From Zingiber officinale (Eukaryota > Streptophyta > Magnoliopsida > Zingiberales > Zingiberaceae): a DNA stretch of 64,000 bases. The stretch covers positions 127,272,532-127,336,531 of the forward strand of contig NC_055996.1 of assembly GCF_018446385.1 (NCBI RefSeq). Direction: 5' to 3'. A program made the position numbers and the translations under genes. Shown in pieces: positions 22,446 through 31,619 of the stretch. Numbering within the stretch: position 1 is the first letter of the stretch; each line of letters opens with the position of its first letter. The notes under the pieces were generated by a model. The model saw nothing but the letters and a program-made list of their open reading frames with translations. It was not told the origin of the DNA and did not search any database.

Positions 22446-23564
22446 GTTATCTAAGGAAGCATTGCAAAAAGACTTCATAAGAGAAGTGTAGTAACTCAAT
22501 TTGAAGTGTCAACCTTCCAAGCAGAGAAATCTTTTTGGCTTGGAACAGAATGGAGAAAAGGAAATATTGCTAGTTGATATAGAGCTACTAAGAATTAAGT
22601 TCATAGAAAGTGAGCTATCTTTGCAAAGATAGAAATCTAGAAATTGATTTTCTTAAGAAAGAGATAGAAGCTTTAAAAGAGGAAATTTGTAAATCATTGG
22701 TGAACATAAATCATTTTAGGTATACAAAAGATGGAGATGTTATTCTGGATTCTATGAAAGTAACATGATTTCTTCTCTTTGCAAAGGTAACAGGAACAGG
22801 AACATAAGTCATCTGCCTCTTTTCCCTAAACAACAGCAATCTCACAAATTTTTGTGATTTGGTCGCTCGGGCATCTAACGTGGTTTTCGCCTCAAGTAAT
22901 TATCTAGTGGCGCACGCATCTGCGGCAGTGGCCGCAGACAAAATCTAGGTCATGCGGCGTGGTAGTCCACAGCAAGAGGAAGAAGAAGAAATTAGGGGTT
23001 ACCTTTTGAGAGAGAGTAGTAGAGTCGGCGCGCGAGATACGAGCAGCAGGGTTGGTCAGATACACGATGACGTCGAGATACAAGAAGAAGAGTCGGGGAG
23101 AAAGTCGGCGAGACGGTGAGAAAGTCGGCGAGAGAGACGGCAGAAAGCAATCGGTAGAAAGATGAGTCGGCGAGGAAGATGTAGCGAAGGAGACAAACGA
23201 AAATATTAAACAGGATTTAGCATAGGGTTTATTAAAATAAAAATAAAAATAATTTAATACACTTCTTTTATAATTGAATATAAATTTAAAACAAAATTTA
23301 TTTCCATTTAAAATTATATAAACAGATTTATTGACAAATAAAATTTTCTATCAAAATCGATTTAATTCTGTATTTATTTTTATTTATAAATATTTATTTT
23401 ATAAATTTGTTTTTGGTTCATTTTAAATTCCGTCTCAAATAGTTTTTTTTGTATATTATATTTTATTTAAATATAATTGATTAGTAATTTCGTATTAAAT
23501 TTGTTTTTGATTTACTAAAAATTAAAATAAATTTTAATTTCGTTTTAAAAATCCGTTACTGAAA

Positions 23565-23582
23565 CCCTGTTTTCTTGTAGTG
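23565..23582. repeat. second CACTA-type terminus inside the CACTA element
   Basis: CCCTGTTTTCTTGTAGTG is the reverse complement of a classic plant CACTA end (CACTACAAGAAAAC). The about 350 bp before it are AT-rich and the preceding ATCCGTTACTGAAA looks subterminal. No matching left end was found between 20303 and 23565, so it is either a remnant of a second element or an old alternative end. Confidence 0.6.
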
Positions 23583-24141
23583 GCGGGTAGGGAAACTTTA
23601 GGAGGGAAAAAAAAGTAGGGAAAAGAAATAAAGGTCGGGCAAAAAAATGAGTAGGGAAATGCGCGCGCGGGTAGGGTTTATTTTAGAAAAGGAAAATAAA
23701 AATAGAAATTTTATTTTAGAGAACGGTTATTAATTGTTGGAGAAAAATTTTAAAAAAACCGTTGCCTAATGTATTTTAAGAGAACGGTTTTTAATCGTTT
23801 CAAAAAAATAAAAAAAAAAATCGTTGCCTAATGTATTTTAAAAGAACGGTTTTTAAACTGTTGCAATGAGAGGCATTGCAAAAAAATAAAGAATATTGTA
23901 ATTTAAACCATTGCCAAATGTAGCGCAACAATATTTAAAAAAATATTAAAAACCGTTGCCTAATCTATTTAGTATAATTTTTTTTAATAAATATATTTTA
24001 GAGAACGGTTTTTAATCGTTGCATATTAAAAAATTTTATTAAACCAACACTATTAAAAACCGTTGCCTAATGTACTTTAAGAGAACGGTTTTTAAGCCGT
24101 TGCAATGAGAGGCGTTGCCAAAAATAAAAAACGTTGTAGTG

Positions 24142-24580
24142 TTCGGTGATATGAAAGCCATATATTTTGCCCAAGCATATGTTTACATCTTGGCTATTTG
24201 CTCATGGAAGACTAAGAACGACGGACACCATCTCTTATGAGTCCAACAAATTATGTTGCCAACAACATGATGAATCCAGTAATCATATTTTCTTTGATTG
24301 TGAGATTGTCAAGCCCCTACTTGATAAAGTCAAGACATGGGTGGGTATCACTTTTGACATCATTGACATGGCCTCCTTTCTTGATACATTTCGACAACAT
24401 TACAAAGGTAAAGGGCGGCAAATGAAAGCAAGTTATCTTGCATTATCTTCCATATCTTCCATGATTTATCTTGTATGGAATGCACGTAATATGAGTCGAT
24501 TTGAGAATATTGTTCCTTGCTTTGAGAGGATATTCCACAAAGTCCAAGTTCATGTTTGGCGCTTTGTGGATATCAAGTAA
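24142..24580 (+). pseudogene. LINE ORF2 C-terminal zinc-binding (zf-RVT) domain
   Basis: The continuation of ORF2 after the CACTA insertion: LPKHMFTSWLFAHGRLRTTD, then LCCQQHDESSNHIFFDCEIV with the Cys/His spacing of the zf-RVT domain, then W-G and VWNARN blocks. Joining 20302 to 24145 restores the upstream frame (AKVDWFS) except for a TGA at 24152-24154. The stop codon at the end is TAA at 24578-24580. Confidence 0.85.
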
Positions 24581-24902
24581 TTTTTTTGTAATGTGTGTAA
24601 TGCTTTGTAATATGCTTGGGTATCATACAAAGTCCAAGTCATGTTTGGTACTTTGTAGATACTAGTGAGGTCATGATGTGTGAGGTTATGTATGGAGTTT
24701 GTTTAATGGTGTTATACAAAGTCATAAACCTCTTATGCATTTTGTAGACATCATATGATTGTATCTTATTCTTTTTGAGAGTATAATACATTTACATACT
24801 ATAAATAAGCTATAAAATTATGAGACTTCTAATGTGAAATTAAAAAATCATATATGTCTCCTTCTTCTTTTCCACCTTTTAATCCACATTTCTAACCGTT
24901 TT

Positions 24903-27900
24903 CAGCTTCATGGCTCAAAGGTTCACTTATTATATTATTAGTGATTGAATTCATTTGTTAATTGATGCTAGATTACTCAACTTCTAATTGACTTGGTTGC
25001 AAACAAAAATATTATGTTTGTTGCCCGATCAACTTGACTCAACTTTCTGATTTACATAACTATCAAATTGTATTCTTCGTTGACTGATTCCTAATTAATT
25101 CACTTCCATTCCATTTAGTCACAAATAATAATATTTTATTCATTGATTGATTCATTTGAGTTCACTATTTGGTCTACTTTAATCATTACTAATTAACTAA
25201 AGATAACCTTTAGTCGATCAGATTGTTGACTATGACTCCAAATGATTGAATCTTCTCCAAACCCACTTAAGAATTTTATTTTGTAAGTATTTTGCCACAA
25301 GGTCATCTCCCATTATATTATTTAGGATAAAATATCTTTAATTCTTCTATATTTTCTATTTAGTAGTATTTTGCCCTCGTATATTTAAAAAATAGCATTT
25401 AACCCCCTTATAAAAAATAAGATATGAGAAATATTGTAAAAGATAATTGTACCATTATCATTTTTTTTTTATCATTTTTGATAATAACTTTAAAGGAGAA
25501 AAAAACATATTCAATTAACCATTATATCCTTGGCTAAAAACCTTCATAAAATTCATATATACACCATCATAAATAACAAAAAAACAACAACTCTAAAAAA
25601 AACAATCAGTCAAAAACTCATTCAACCATCCTCACCAAACTAAAAAAGAACTCATCATCAAATGTAGCATACAATGAATAAAAGACAATTGTGCCTATTT
25701 TTTAAAATCATTTTTTGATAATAATCTCAAAAGGAAAAAAACACATTGAATTGATCATTATACCTTTGATAAAAATCCTCATAAAAGTTATACTTGTACC
25801 TATAAAAAAGCAACAACCTTAAAAGGGATAACCAGTTAAAAACTTATTCCACTACTCTCTTTAAATAAAAAAGAGGTAGAATTCTAAATTGATGAACTAA
25901 AATCACACTCTTACTTTATTGTATGTCACATTTGACAACGAGGAGGAGGTTTTTAATAATGAACTTTATTCTATCTTCATTTAATTTTGATTCATCAATT
26001 TAGAATTCTGTTTTTTTTGTTTGGTAAAGATAGTAGAATGCGTTTTTTTGTTGATTATTTCTTTCAGAGTTGCTGTTTTTTCTATTGTTTATGCTGGTAT
26101 ATGTATGAATTTTGTGAGTTTTTTTATCGAAATATATAATAGTCAATTTAATATGTTTTCCCTATTATTATTATTGAAAAATTATTTTAAAAAAACAATG
26201 ACATAATTTGTCTTTTATTAGATTTCTCATATCTAACTTTTTGTCAAAAAGGGGTTAAATGCTATTTTTTTAAGTATAAGGGGATAAAATACTACTAGAT
26301 AAAAAACACAAAGGATTAAAGGTATTTTAGCTTATTATTTATTAAGCAAATACGTCGAAGCTCATGACTTGCTTTATGCATCTTCTTCCAACTATCATCA
26401 ATATCAAGAGTATCCATATCAGTTTTTCTATCCAAAATATATAATTTAGGGTAAAAATTTACTTTATTAAATTTATATATTCACTTTTCACTATATCATA
26501 TATCAGCTTCTCTATTTTTTTTGTCTCCTCTATAATGTTAAGGGAATGAAATCTATTCCTTAAATTTAGTAAAATATTATTTATAAATGTAAAATTTAAG
26601 AAATGAATAAGGTAATTGATATAAAAGTTATTTTTAATTATCCTATTTAAAATTCAAAATAAATTTTTTAGATAAGATAATTGATATGGATGCTGTAAGT
26701 CTTGAAACTCCTCCTCGAATATCCCATCCAATCTTTAGCACATCTTGAACCCTTGAGGCAAAATATTTCATTGCATGAACTCATGCTCCATGAACTTCAT
26801 CGCCTTAAAGTTTCCTGTTTTACAATCCCTTAAACGACTCATGTGACTTTCATAAGAGTCCATTATTGAACGTGTTGCCTTATTCACATTAAATCGTTAT
26901 CAAGACTGTACCTCATTGAGTCATGAGTTCCATGGATGCCAGTTCAGACATAGGCCATCCCAATTGAATTCGGTATATGATTTTTAATTAAAAATATTAT
27001 AATTAAATTTTTATTTAAAACTCATTTTTTTTAAAAGATTTTTAACTAATTTTTAATTATATATATTATTTTAAAAATCTAATAAATTTTTATTTGTTCA
27101 TACTCTTGAAAATGGTACCTTTGCGGCCTGTGCGTGAATTTCGTACATGTTTTTTCTCTTAGGATGTTTTCACGTATAGTAACAAGTAATACAAGTGGTT
27201 TGTTTGTCCCTAATAATTTTGTCCATTTATATCTAGATTAACACGGAAAAAATAAATTATAGATAACTATTAATCACGTTTTCACGTTCTTTTTATCCCT
27301 AGCCAGTGATAACCTGTGATATTTTTATCTCTTACCAGCAATCCTTCCTCCATGCGCTTTTCTCCTCTTCCTCGATAAGAACATAAAATTGGATTCCTTA
27401 TCTATTCAATATAATTAAAGTAGATTGCTAGTATTTTTATGCATCAATTTTTTCAATTATACTATTGATAATGCCATTTCTTTACTTCAAAATAGGCTGA
27501 GTAGTTTTTTTTATAACATAGATAAATTAAAATTGTTTCCTAAGTTTTTAAAAGAAAATATTTTTTGAGTCCTATTTTTTTTTTTAAATATGATATATAT
27601 GTTATTTGATATTGATGAGAAGGAGTGTAAATTATTCAAGTCGTTTGTAAATTATTCGAGTCTTAATTTGAAAAAAAAAATTGTTCTAATTAGTCCGATT
27701 AAGTTAACAAGCTGAGAATGAACCTAATTTCGAGTTCGAAAAATTATCGAGCTAAGTTCAAGCTTAACAGTATTTAGTTTGTGAGCTCGTGAATATATTC
27801 ATTTAGAGACCCGCGAACGTATTTTTTAAAAGGCTTGTAAACATATTCGTTAAGAGACTCATGTATATATATATATAATATAATTAACTATTATAATTAA

Positions 27901-28510
27901 TTATCTTAAACATGCTTAACTAAGCTCGTTTAAATTTTACATGAATTTTTTTTAACTAACTCGAGTTATTTAATTTTATTACAAGCCAAACTCGAACTTA
28001 AAAATTAAAGTTCAAATTGAACTCAAGCCAAGCTCAAGTTTACAGATAACAAATTGAGGTAGAAGTTGCTTCGAATTGAGGTCGAGGTTGTTTCTTACTA
28101 TCTGACTTGGCTCGGTTCAATTTGATTACAAATGATGATTTTTTTTTTAAATTACTTTTTTTAAAACAATTAATTCAAATTTAAAATAACATTGAGATAA
28201 TAAATCTTATAATAATTATTAATAACTGCTTAAATAATTTAATAATTAACATTTTTTATTGTCAAATCTTAAATATAAAAATTTAATTAGTAGCGTTCCA
28301 TCTAATATAAAAGATCTAAAAAAAAAATTCACGTGAGCCCTTGAGACGAATTTTATATATGTCTCGTGTCTTGTCAAGTTCTCGAATAACTTAGTGTAAT
28401 TGACTTGATATTTTATGCGGATTAGAATTGTAGGTCGTATAATAAAGTAGGAATACCCTGTCTTATATTTCACATAAAATTTAGTTTGAATTTATACAAT
28501 TAGATATATA
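24903..28510. other. AT-rich intergenic stretch with a foldback element
   Basis: No gene supported. It contains the foldback element at 25315-26340 and, about 27640-28110, a degenerate repeat of phrases such as GAGCTCGTGAA, GTAAACATATTCG and CTCGAACTT, a common type of plant TE debris. The rest is AT-rich without visible structure. Confidence 0.45.
25315..26340. mobile_element. about 1-kb foldback element with very long inverted repeats
   Basis: The left end (AGGATAAAATATCTTTAAT, TAGTAGTATTTTGCCC, AAAAAATAGCATTTAACCCC, GATATGAGAAAT) recurs in reverse complement at the right end (GGGGTTAAATGCTATTTTTT, TACTACTAGAT, TTAAAGGTATTTTAGC). Inverted similarity continues inward (GAGAAAAAAACATATTCAATT on the left, AATTTAATATGTTTTCCCT on the right), so most of the element can fold on itself. 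Two internal direct repeats lie at about 25480 and 25725. No protein is encoded; the 61-codon frame at 26021 is part of the arm. Superfamily unclear (MITE or Mutator-like). Confidence 0.7.
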
Positions 28511-28942
28511 TGATTGGAGAAGAGATGAAAGAGACATAAATTTCATTGTAAATGAGACTTTAGTCTCATATTGGGAATTTTAAGATATAGTGGTTGGTTT
28601 ATATTGATTTATATGCATTGATGACGTAAATAAATGTATGGGGAGATATTTTCTATCATGTGTGGATGTGCAGGGGTACAAATTCAGGGTCCAGATTATA
28701 TTAACCAAGTTGACTCGTGTACGAGCACGATCTGTGCTCGACTAATACCGGACCGGTCGGGACAAAATTTGCCCAAGTGGAACAATCGATATTTGGGTAC
28801 ATAAACTTTTTGCTACTTATTAAAGGGTATAACGAATGTATTAAATTAATGATTAATGCAGTCGAGTGAAACGTTGACGTTTCACAGTTGACGAAAAATG
28901 ATCATTAAATGATCATTAACGCTGTCCATTGGTCTGAGCTCC

Positions 28943-28951
28943 TATATAAAG
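28943..28951 (+). promoter_or_regulatory. TATA box of the 28.5-kb LTR
   Basis: TATATAAAG in the context GCTCCTATATAAAGAGGCTG, near the middle of the LTR, where a U3/R boundary is expected. Confidence 0.55.
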
Positions 28952-29229
28952 AGGCTGCAATCTTAGACAAAATGTGTCACGCTCAAAAAATTGAAGCTCT
29001 CCGCCTACATTCTCCTTCTCTTCTGTCATGCATCACCATGCTTGGCGAAGTGCAGTACTGCCCGTGATAGCAGTCGGGTACCACTCAGTCCGCTGTAACT
29101 ATTAGTGCTCGATGGAAATCACGGTTCACCGTTGTATCATGAGAAAAATATGACCTGAGGAAACCTCGAAGCACAGCCAGAGCTGGAGCGAATTTGTTTC
29201 AAGAAAACTACGACTCTCGCATGCCTCAG

Positions 29230-29720
29230 TCCATCCGCCTGCTCGAATTATACGTTCGCTCTGCCGCTAACTCGGTCGGCCTCTGTGTTCGCTCGACCCT
29301 CTGCTCGTCCGACCTCTTCTTCGCTCGGTTGCACTCTCGTTCGACCTCTGCTCGCTCGACCTCTTCTTTGCTCAACTACATGCCAGTCCGACTGTAGCTC
29401 GCTCGGCTGCACGTCAGTTCAACCTCAGCTTGCTCGGTCAGTTTGCTCAACCGCTCACTCAGTTCGCTCGACTGCTTACTCAGTTCGCTCGACCGCTCAC
29501 TCAGTTCGCTTGGCCGCTCGCCCAATTCGCTCGTCAGCTCGTTCGCTTGCTTGCTCGGTCGCTCGGTCACTTGGTCTGCAACTCGCCCGTCCGACCGCTC
29601 ACTCGCTTGGCCTCTTTACTCGCTTGCCTGCTCACTCACCCGGTCAATCACTTGCTCGCCCACTCACTAGGTATGCTCGGCTATCTACTTGCTTGCCCGG
29701 TCGATCACTCGTCCGCGTTC
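29230..29720 (+). repeat. degenerate CTCGCTCGAC/CACTCAGTT short-unit repeat
   Basis: About 490 bp of GC-rich degenerate repeats, with phrases such as TTCGCTCGACCGCTCACTCA recurring every 21-22 bp around 29440-29540 and looser versions on both sides. It keeps three plus-strand frames open for 67-157 codons (Ser, Leu, Ala, Arg and Thr rich); these are repeat by-products. It sits where the related LTR at 9.9 kb has a GTCGAGT-rich repeat. Confidence 0.7.
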
Positions 29721-29861
29721 AACACTTGGCAGAAAATCAACTTTTACTGACAGTCTGAGATTATCTGTTTAAGTCATATCAACAGATAAGTTAAATTTAA
29801 TTTATGTATTTAAATTCAACTAATTCTTAAGATCTCCAGTAATATATTATTTTGTCCAACA

Positions 29862-30691
29862 AATATTTTGTATGTGAGACTTAGATATTAAGTGATTTTG
29901 ACATTTATAGAAAAGATATCAATAAGATTATTAATTCGGTCTCCATTGACCTCTCTTTTCCGTGATACACTCCCTTAAATATCTCTTGTAATTTATCCCT
30001 AAATTATATAAAGAAAAATAAATTATAGGATAAATTTATAATAGACCATTAGGATGAGAAGATTTAGAGAGCATGCATACTATCAAAAATTGATCCTTTG
30101 TCTTGTTATAATATATCTATCATCCTCTAATTAATTACTCTAATTAATTAGACACCCGTGAAACTGATTTTTTTCCCCTCCTACCAATTTGGTACTCTCC
30201 ACTTAATTATCACATCAAATAACGGTTGCTGGGCAATCATTGGTGGCTTGTGGTAGGTGTCTAGGTCAAGTGTCGGAGGCATGCTTGCGAGAGCCATCAT
30301 CCACTTATGGACGACTGTGGGGCTCACGAGCAGTGACGTAAAAGAGAAAGCAAGGGCAAGTGATAGACTTAGGACGGAGGACCCAGACTCAATGATCAAC
30401 TCGTCTTTCATTGACTGATCAATTCGTCTTTCATTGACTGATCAATTGGTTCAGATAATAAATCTAGAATTGATTTTCAGTATATGTAAAATACTTTATT
30501 AGCTGTCTTAATTCCTTATAATGTTATTATTAGATGTGGTAAAAAAGACGATTTGCTCGTTCCTTGTACTCTTGTCAATCTGTCCCTAGGTCAACACGGA
30601 GGATATAAATTACGGGTAATTATTAATTATTAGTACAAATGATCAAAATATGAGGGAGGTCATACTCAGATGTATTAAATTTTGACCCCAA
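29862..30691. other. intergenic, nothing recognised
   Basis: AT-rich sequence between the LTR and the 260-bp duplication. A 76-codon minus-strand frame at 30181-30411 has no recognisable domain. A short tandem duplication occurs at about 30398-30444 (TCAATTCGTCTTTCATTGAC repeated once, slightly changed). Confidence 0.4.
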
Positions 30692-30775
30692 TACCTCGTA
30701 TGATAATACTCTATATTTTAACCATCATACCGCTTCTAAAAGGATAGGCTACTATTATTAAATGAAAAATCTTAA

Positions 30776-30933
30776 GAACATCCACAAGGATGTTAATGTT
30801 TGAGGTATTAACATCGACTTAGATGCACTGTAGAATTCTTTAAATCTCGTTAATGCATGCAAATAAAATAGAATATAAAAAAAATAAAGTTTTAGTATTA
30901 ACACGTGAAGACGTTACGGTATTACGGATGCCC
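30776..30933. mobile_element. Tourist-like MITE, copy 1
   Basis: 158 bp with end sequences GAACATCCACAAGG and ATTACGGATGCCC, flanked by TAA at 30773-30775 and 30934-30936. Same type of ends and the same 3-bp target as the MITE at 6222-6386. Confidence 0.65.
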
Positions 30934-31035
30934 TAAGAGGGTCGTCGAGATTACCTCGTATGATAATACTCTATATTTTAACCATCATACCGCTTCTAAA
31001 AGGATAGGCTACTATTATTAAATGAAAAATCTTAA

Positions 31036-31193
31036 GAACATCCACAAGGATGTTAATGTTTGAGGTATTAACATCGACTTAGATGCACTGTAGAATTCTT
31101 TAAATCTCGTTAATGCATGCAAATAAAATAGAATATAAAAAAAATAAAGTTTTAGTATTAACACGTGAAGACGTTACGGTATTACGGATGCCC
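31036..31193. mobile_element. Tourist-like MITE, copy 2 (by tandem duplication)
   Basis: Identical to the element at 30776-30933 and displaced by exactly 260 bp. It arose through the tandem duplication and not by a second transposition. Confidence 0.65.
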
Positions 31194-31211
31194 TAAGAGG
31201 GTCGTCGAGAT

Positions 31212-31619
31212 GAAAATTTTAATTTAATTTTTTTCCCTCCAATGATCAGCTCGCCGGCGGTGTAGGGGCGGCAAACTAAGTCAGTGGGCTTCTCGTATCA
31301 CCCGATCCCAGGCCCGGCCAGCTCACCCAGACGGAGCACAGTCCTCGCCAGTTGCTTATAAGGGGTAAAGGTAAAATGACCAAAATAGCCAGCCCACTGC
31401 CCACCGAGGTTTACTACCTTCTTCGACATCCCCCTCTTTCCCGCTTATCTTCGATCTCCAAATTTGGAGTGTGCTCTACCACTTCGCTAGCAGCGATCTT
31501 CTCCTCGCCACCGGTGTCGTCGGAGGGATCTTTCCGACGCGCCTTTCGCTTTCTCTTCCCTCTCGTTTCTCTTACACCCAAGAAAACACACCCTACATCT
31601 CTAGCCGCTACCTCCGCCA
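31212..31619 (+). promoter_or_regulatory. APC1 5' region, pyrimidine-rich leader
   Basis: GC-rich about 31230-31350, then a C/T-rich stretch about 31420-31615, typical of a plant 5' UTR. No TATA box is evident, which would suit a housekeeping cell-cycle gene. The transcription start is not determinable from sequence. Confidence 0.35.

Larger units (their letters stand above)
20303..24141. mobile_element. CACTA (EnSpm-like) element with 3-bp TSD TTC
   Basis: A 3,839-bp element beginning CACTACAACATTTTTCACCA and ending AACGTTGTAGTG, flanked by TTC at 20300-20302 and 24142-24144. Both ends are packed with subterminal motifs AACCGTTGCC and its complement GGCAACGGTT (about 20340-20660 and 23740-24130), as expected for CACTA transposase binding. 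No transposase domain is seen, so it is non-autonomous. Inside are a repeat-containing minus-strand frame (20924-21568), a coiled-coil frame (22044-22445) and another CACTA-type terminus at 23565-23582. Strand cannot be assigned. Confidence 0.88.
17320..24775 (+). mobile_element. L1-type LINE, 5'-truncated, interrupted by a CACTA element
   Basis: A plus-strand L1-clade LINE inside the copia 5' LTR. TGAGAG occurs on both sides (17314-17319 and 24776-24781) and the LTR alignment resumes there, marking the edges. It holds the end of ORF1, an ORF2 with endonuclease, RT and terminal zinc-finger domain, and a 3' region about 24581-24775. Without the 3.84-kb CACTA insertion it would be about 3.6 kb. 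No clear poly(A) tail is seen. Confidence 0.8.
9738..24897 (-). mobile_element. Ty1/copia LTR retrotransposon, minus strand, heavily nested
   Basis: The outermost element of the block. GTTTT at 9733-9737 and GTTTT at 24898-24902 form a 5-bp target-site duplication. The 3' LTR is 9738-10787; the 5' LTR begins at 14600 and ends at 24897 but is split by two insertions. Between them lie degenerate gag, protease-end and GAG-pre-integrase remains on the minus strand, in the order expected. Integrase, RT and RNase H are missing, so the element was already internally deleted. Later insertions: 11394-12488, 12721-13495, 14879-16556, and the LINE 17320-24775 with its own CACTA insertion. Confidence 0.85.
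14600..24897 (-). repeat. 5' LTR of the copia element, split into three pieces
   Basis: Pieces at 14600-14878, 16557-17319 and 24776-24897 join to a sequence collinear with the 3' LTR 9738-10787. The plus-strand start is TGTTGG. The end reads CTAACC where the other LTR has AAACA, one base away from the canonical CA, immediately followed by the GTTTT duplication. The gaps are filled by the LTR insertion 14879-16556 and the LINE 17320-24775. Confidence 0.8.
28511..29861 (+). mobile_element. solo copia LTR related to the LTRs at 9.7 and 14.6 kb
   Basis: Starts TGATTGG and ends GTCCAACA. The first 130 bp (GAAAGAGACATAAATTTCAT, GAGACTTTAGTCTCATATT) and the last 100 bp (AATTTATG-ATTTAAATTCA, GATCTCCAGTA) follow the coding-strand order of the LTR 9738-10787. 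It has its own TATA box (TATATAAAG at 28943) and a CTCGCTCG-rich expansion at 29230-29720. The flanks ATATA and AATAT do not give a clean 5-bp duplication. No internal region is next to it, so a solo LTR is likely. Confidence 0.6.
30692..31211. repeat. perfect 260-bp tandem duplication
   Basis: 30692-30951 and 30952-31211 are identical base for base as far as I can read. Each copy contains a MITE. The duplication ends 408 bp before the APC1 start codon. Confidence 0.93.

Noticed and set aside
29285..29758. 157-codon Ser/Leu/Arg-rich frame
   Set aside because: Produced by the CTCGCTCG-type repeat; parallel frames are open as well, so openness is a property of the repeat.
28511..29861. Endogenous pararetrovirus
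   Set aside because: The TATA box and GACGTAA motif raised the idea, but no viral coding domain is present and both ends match a copia LTR.
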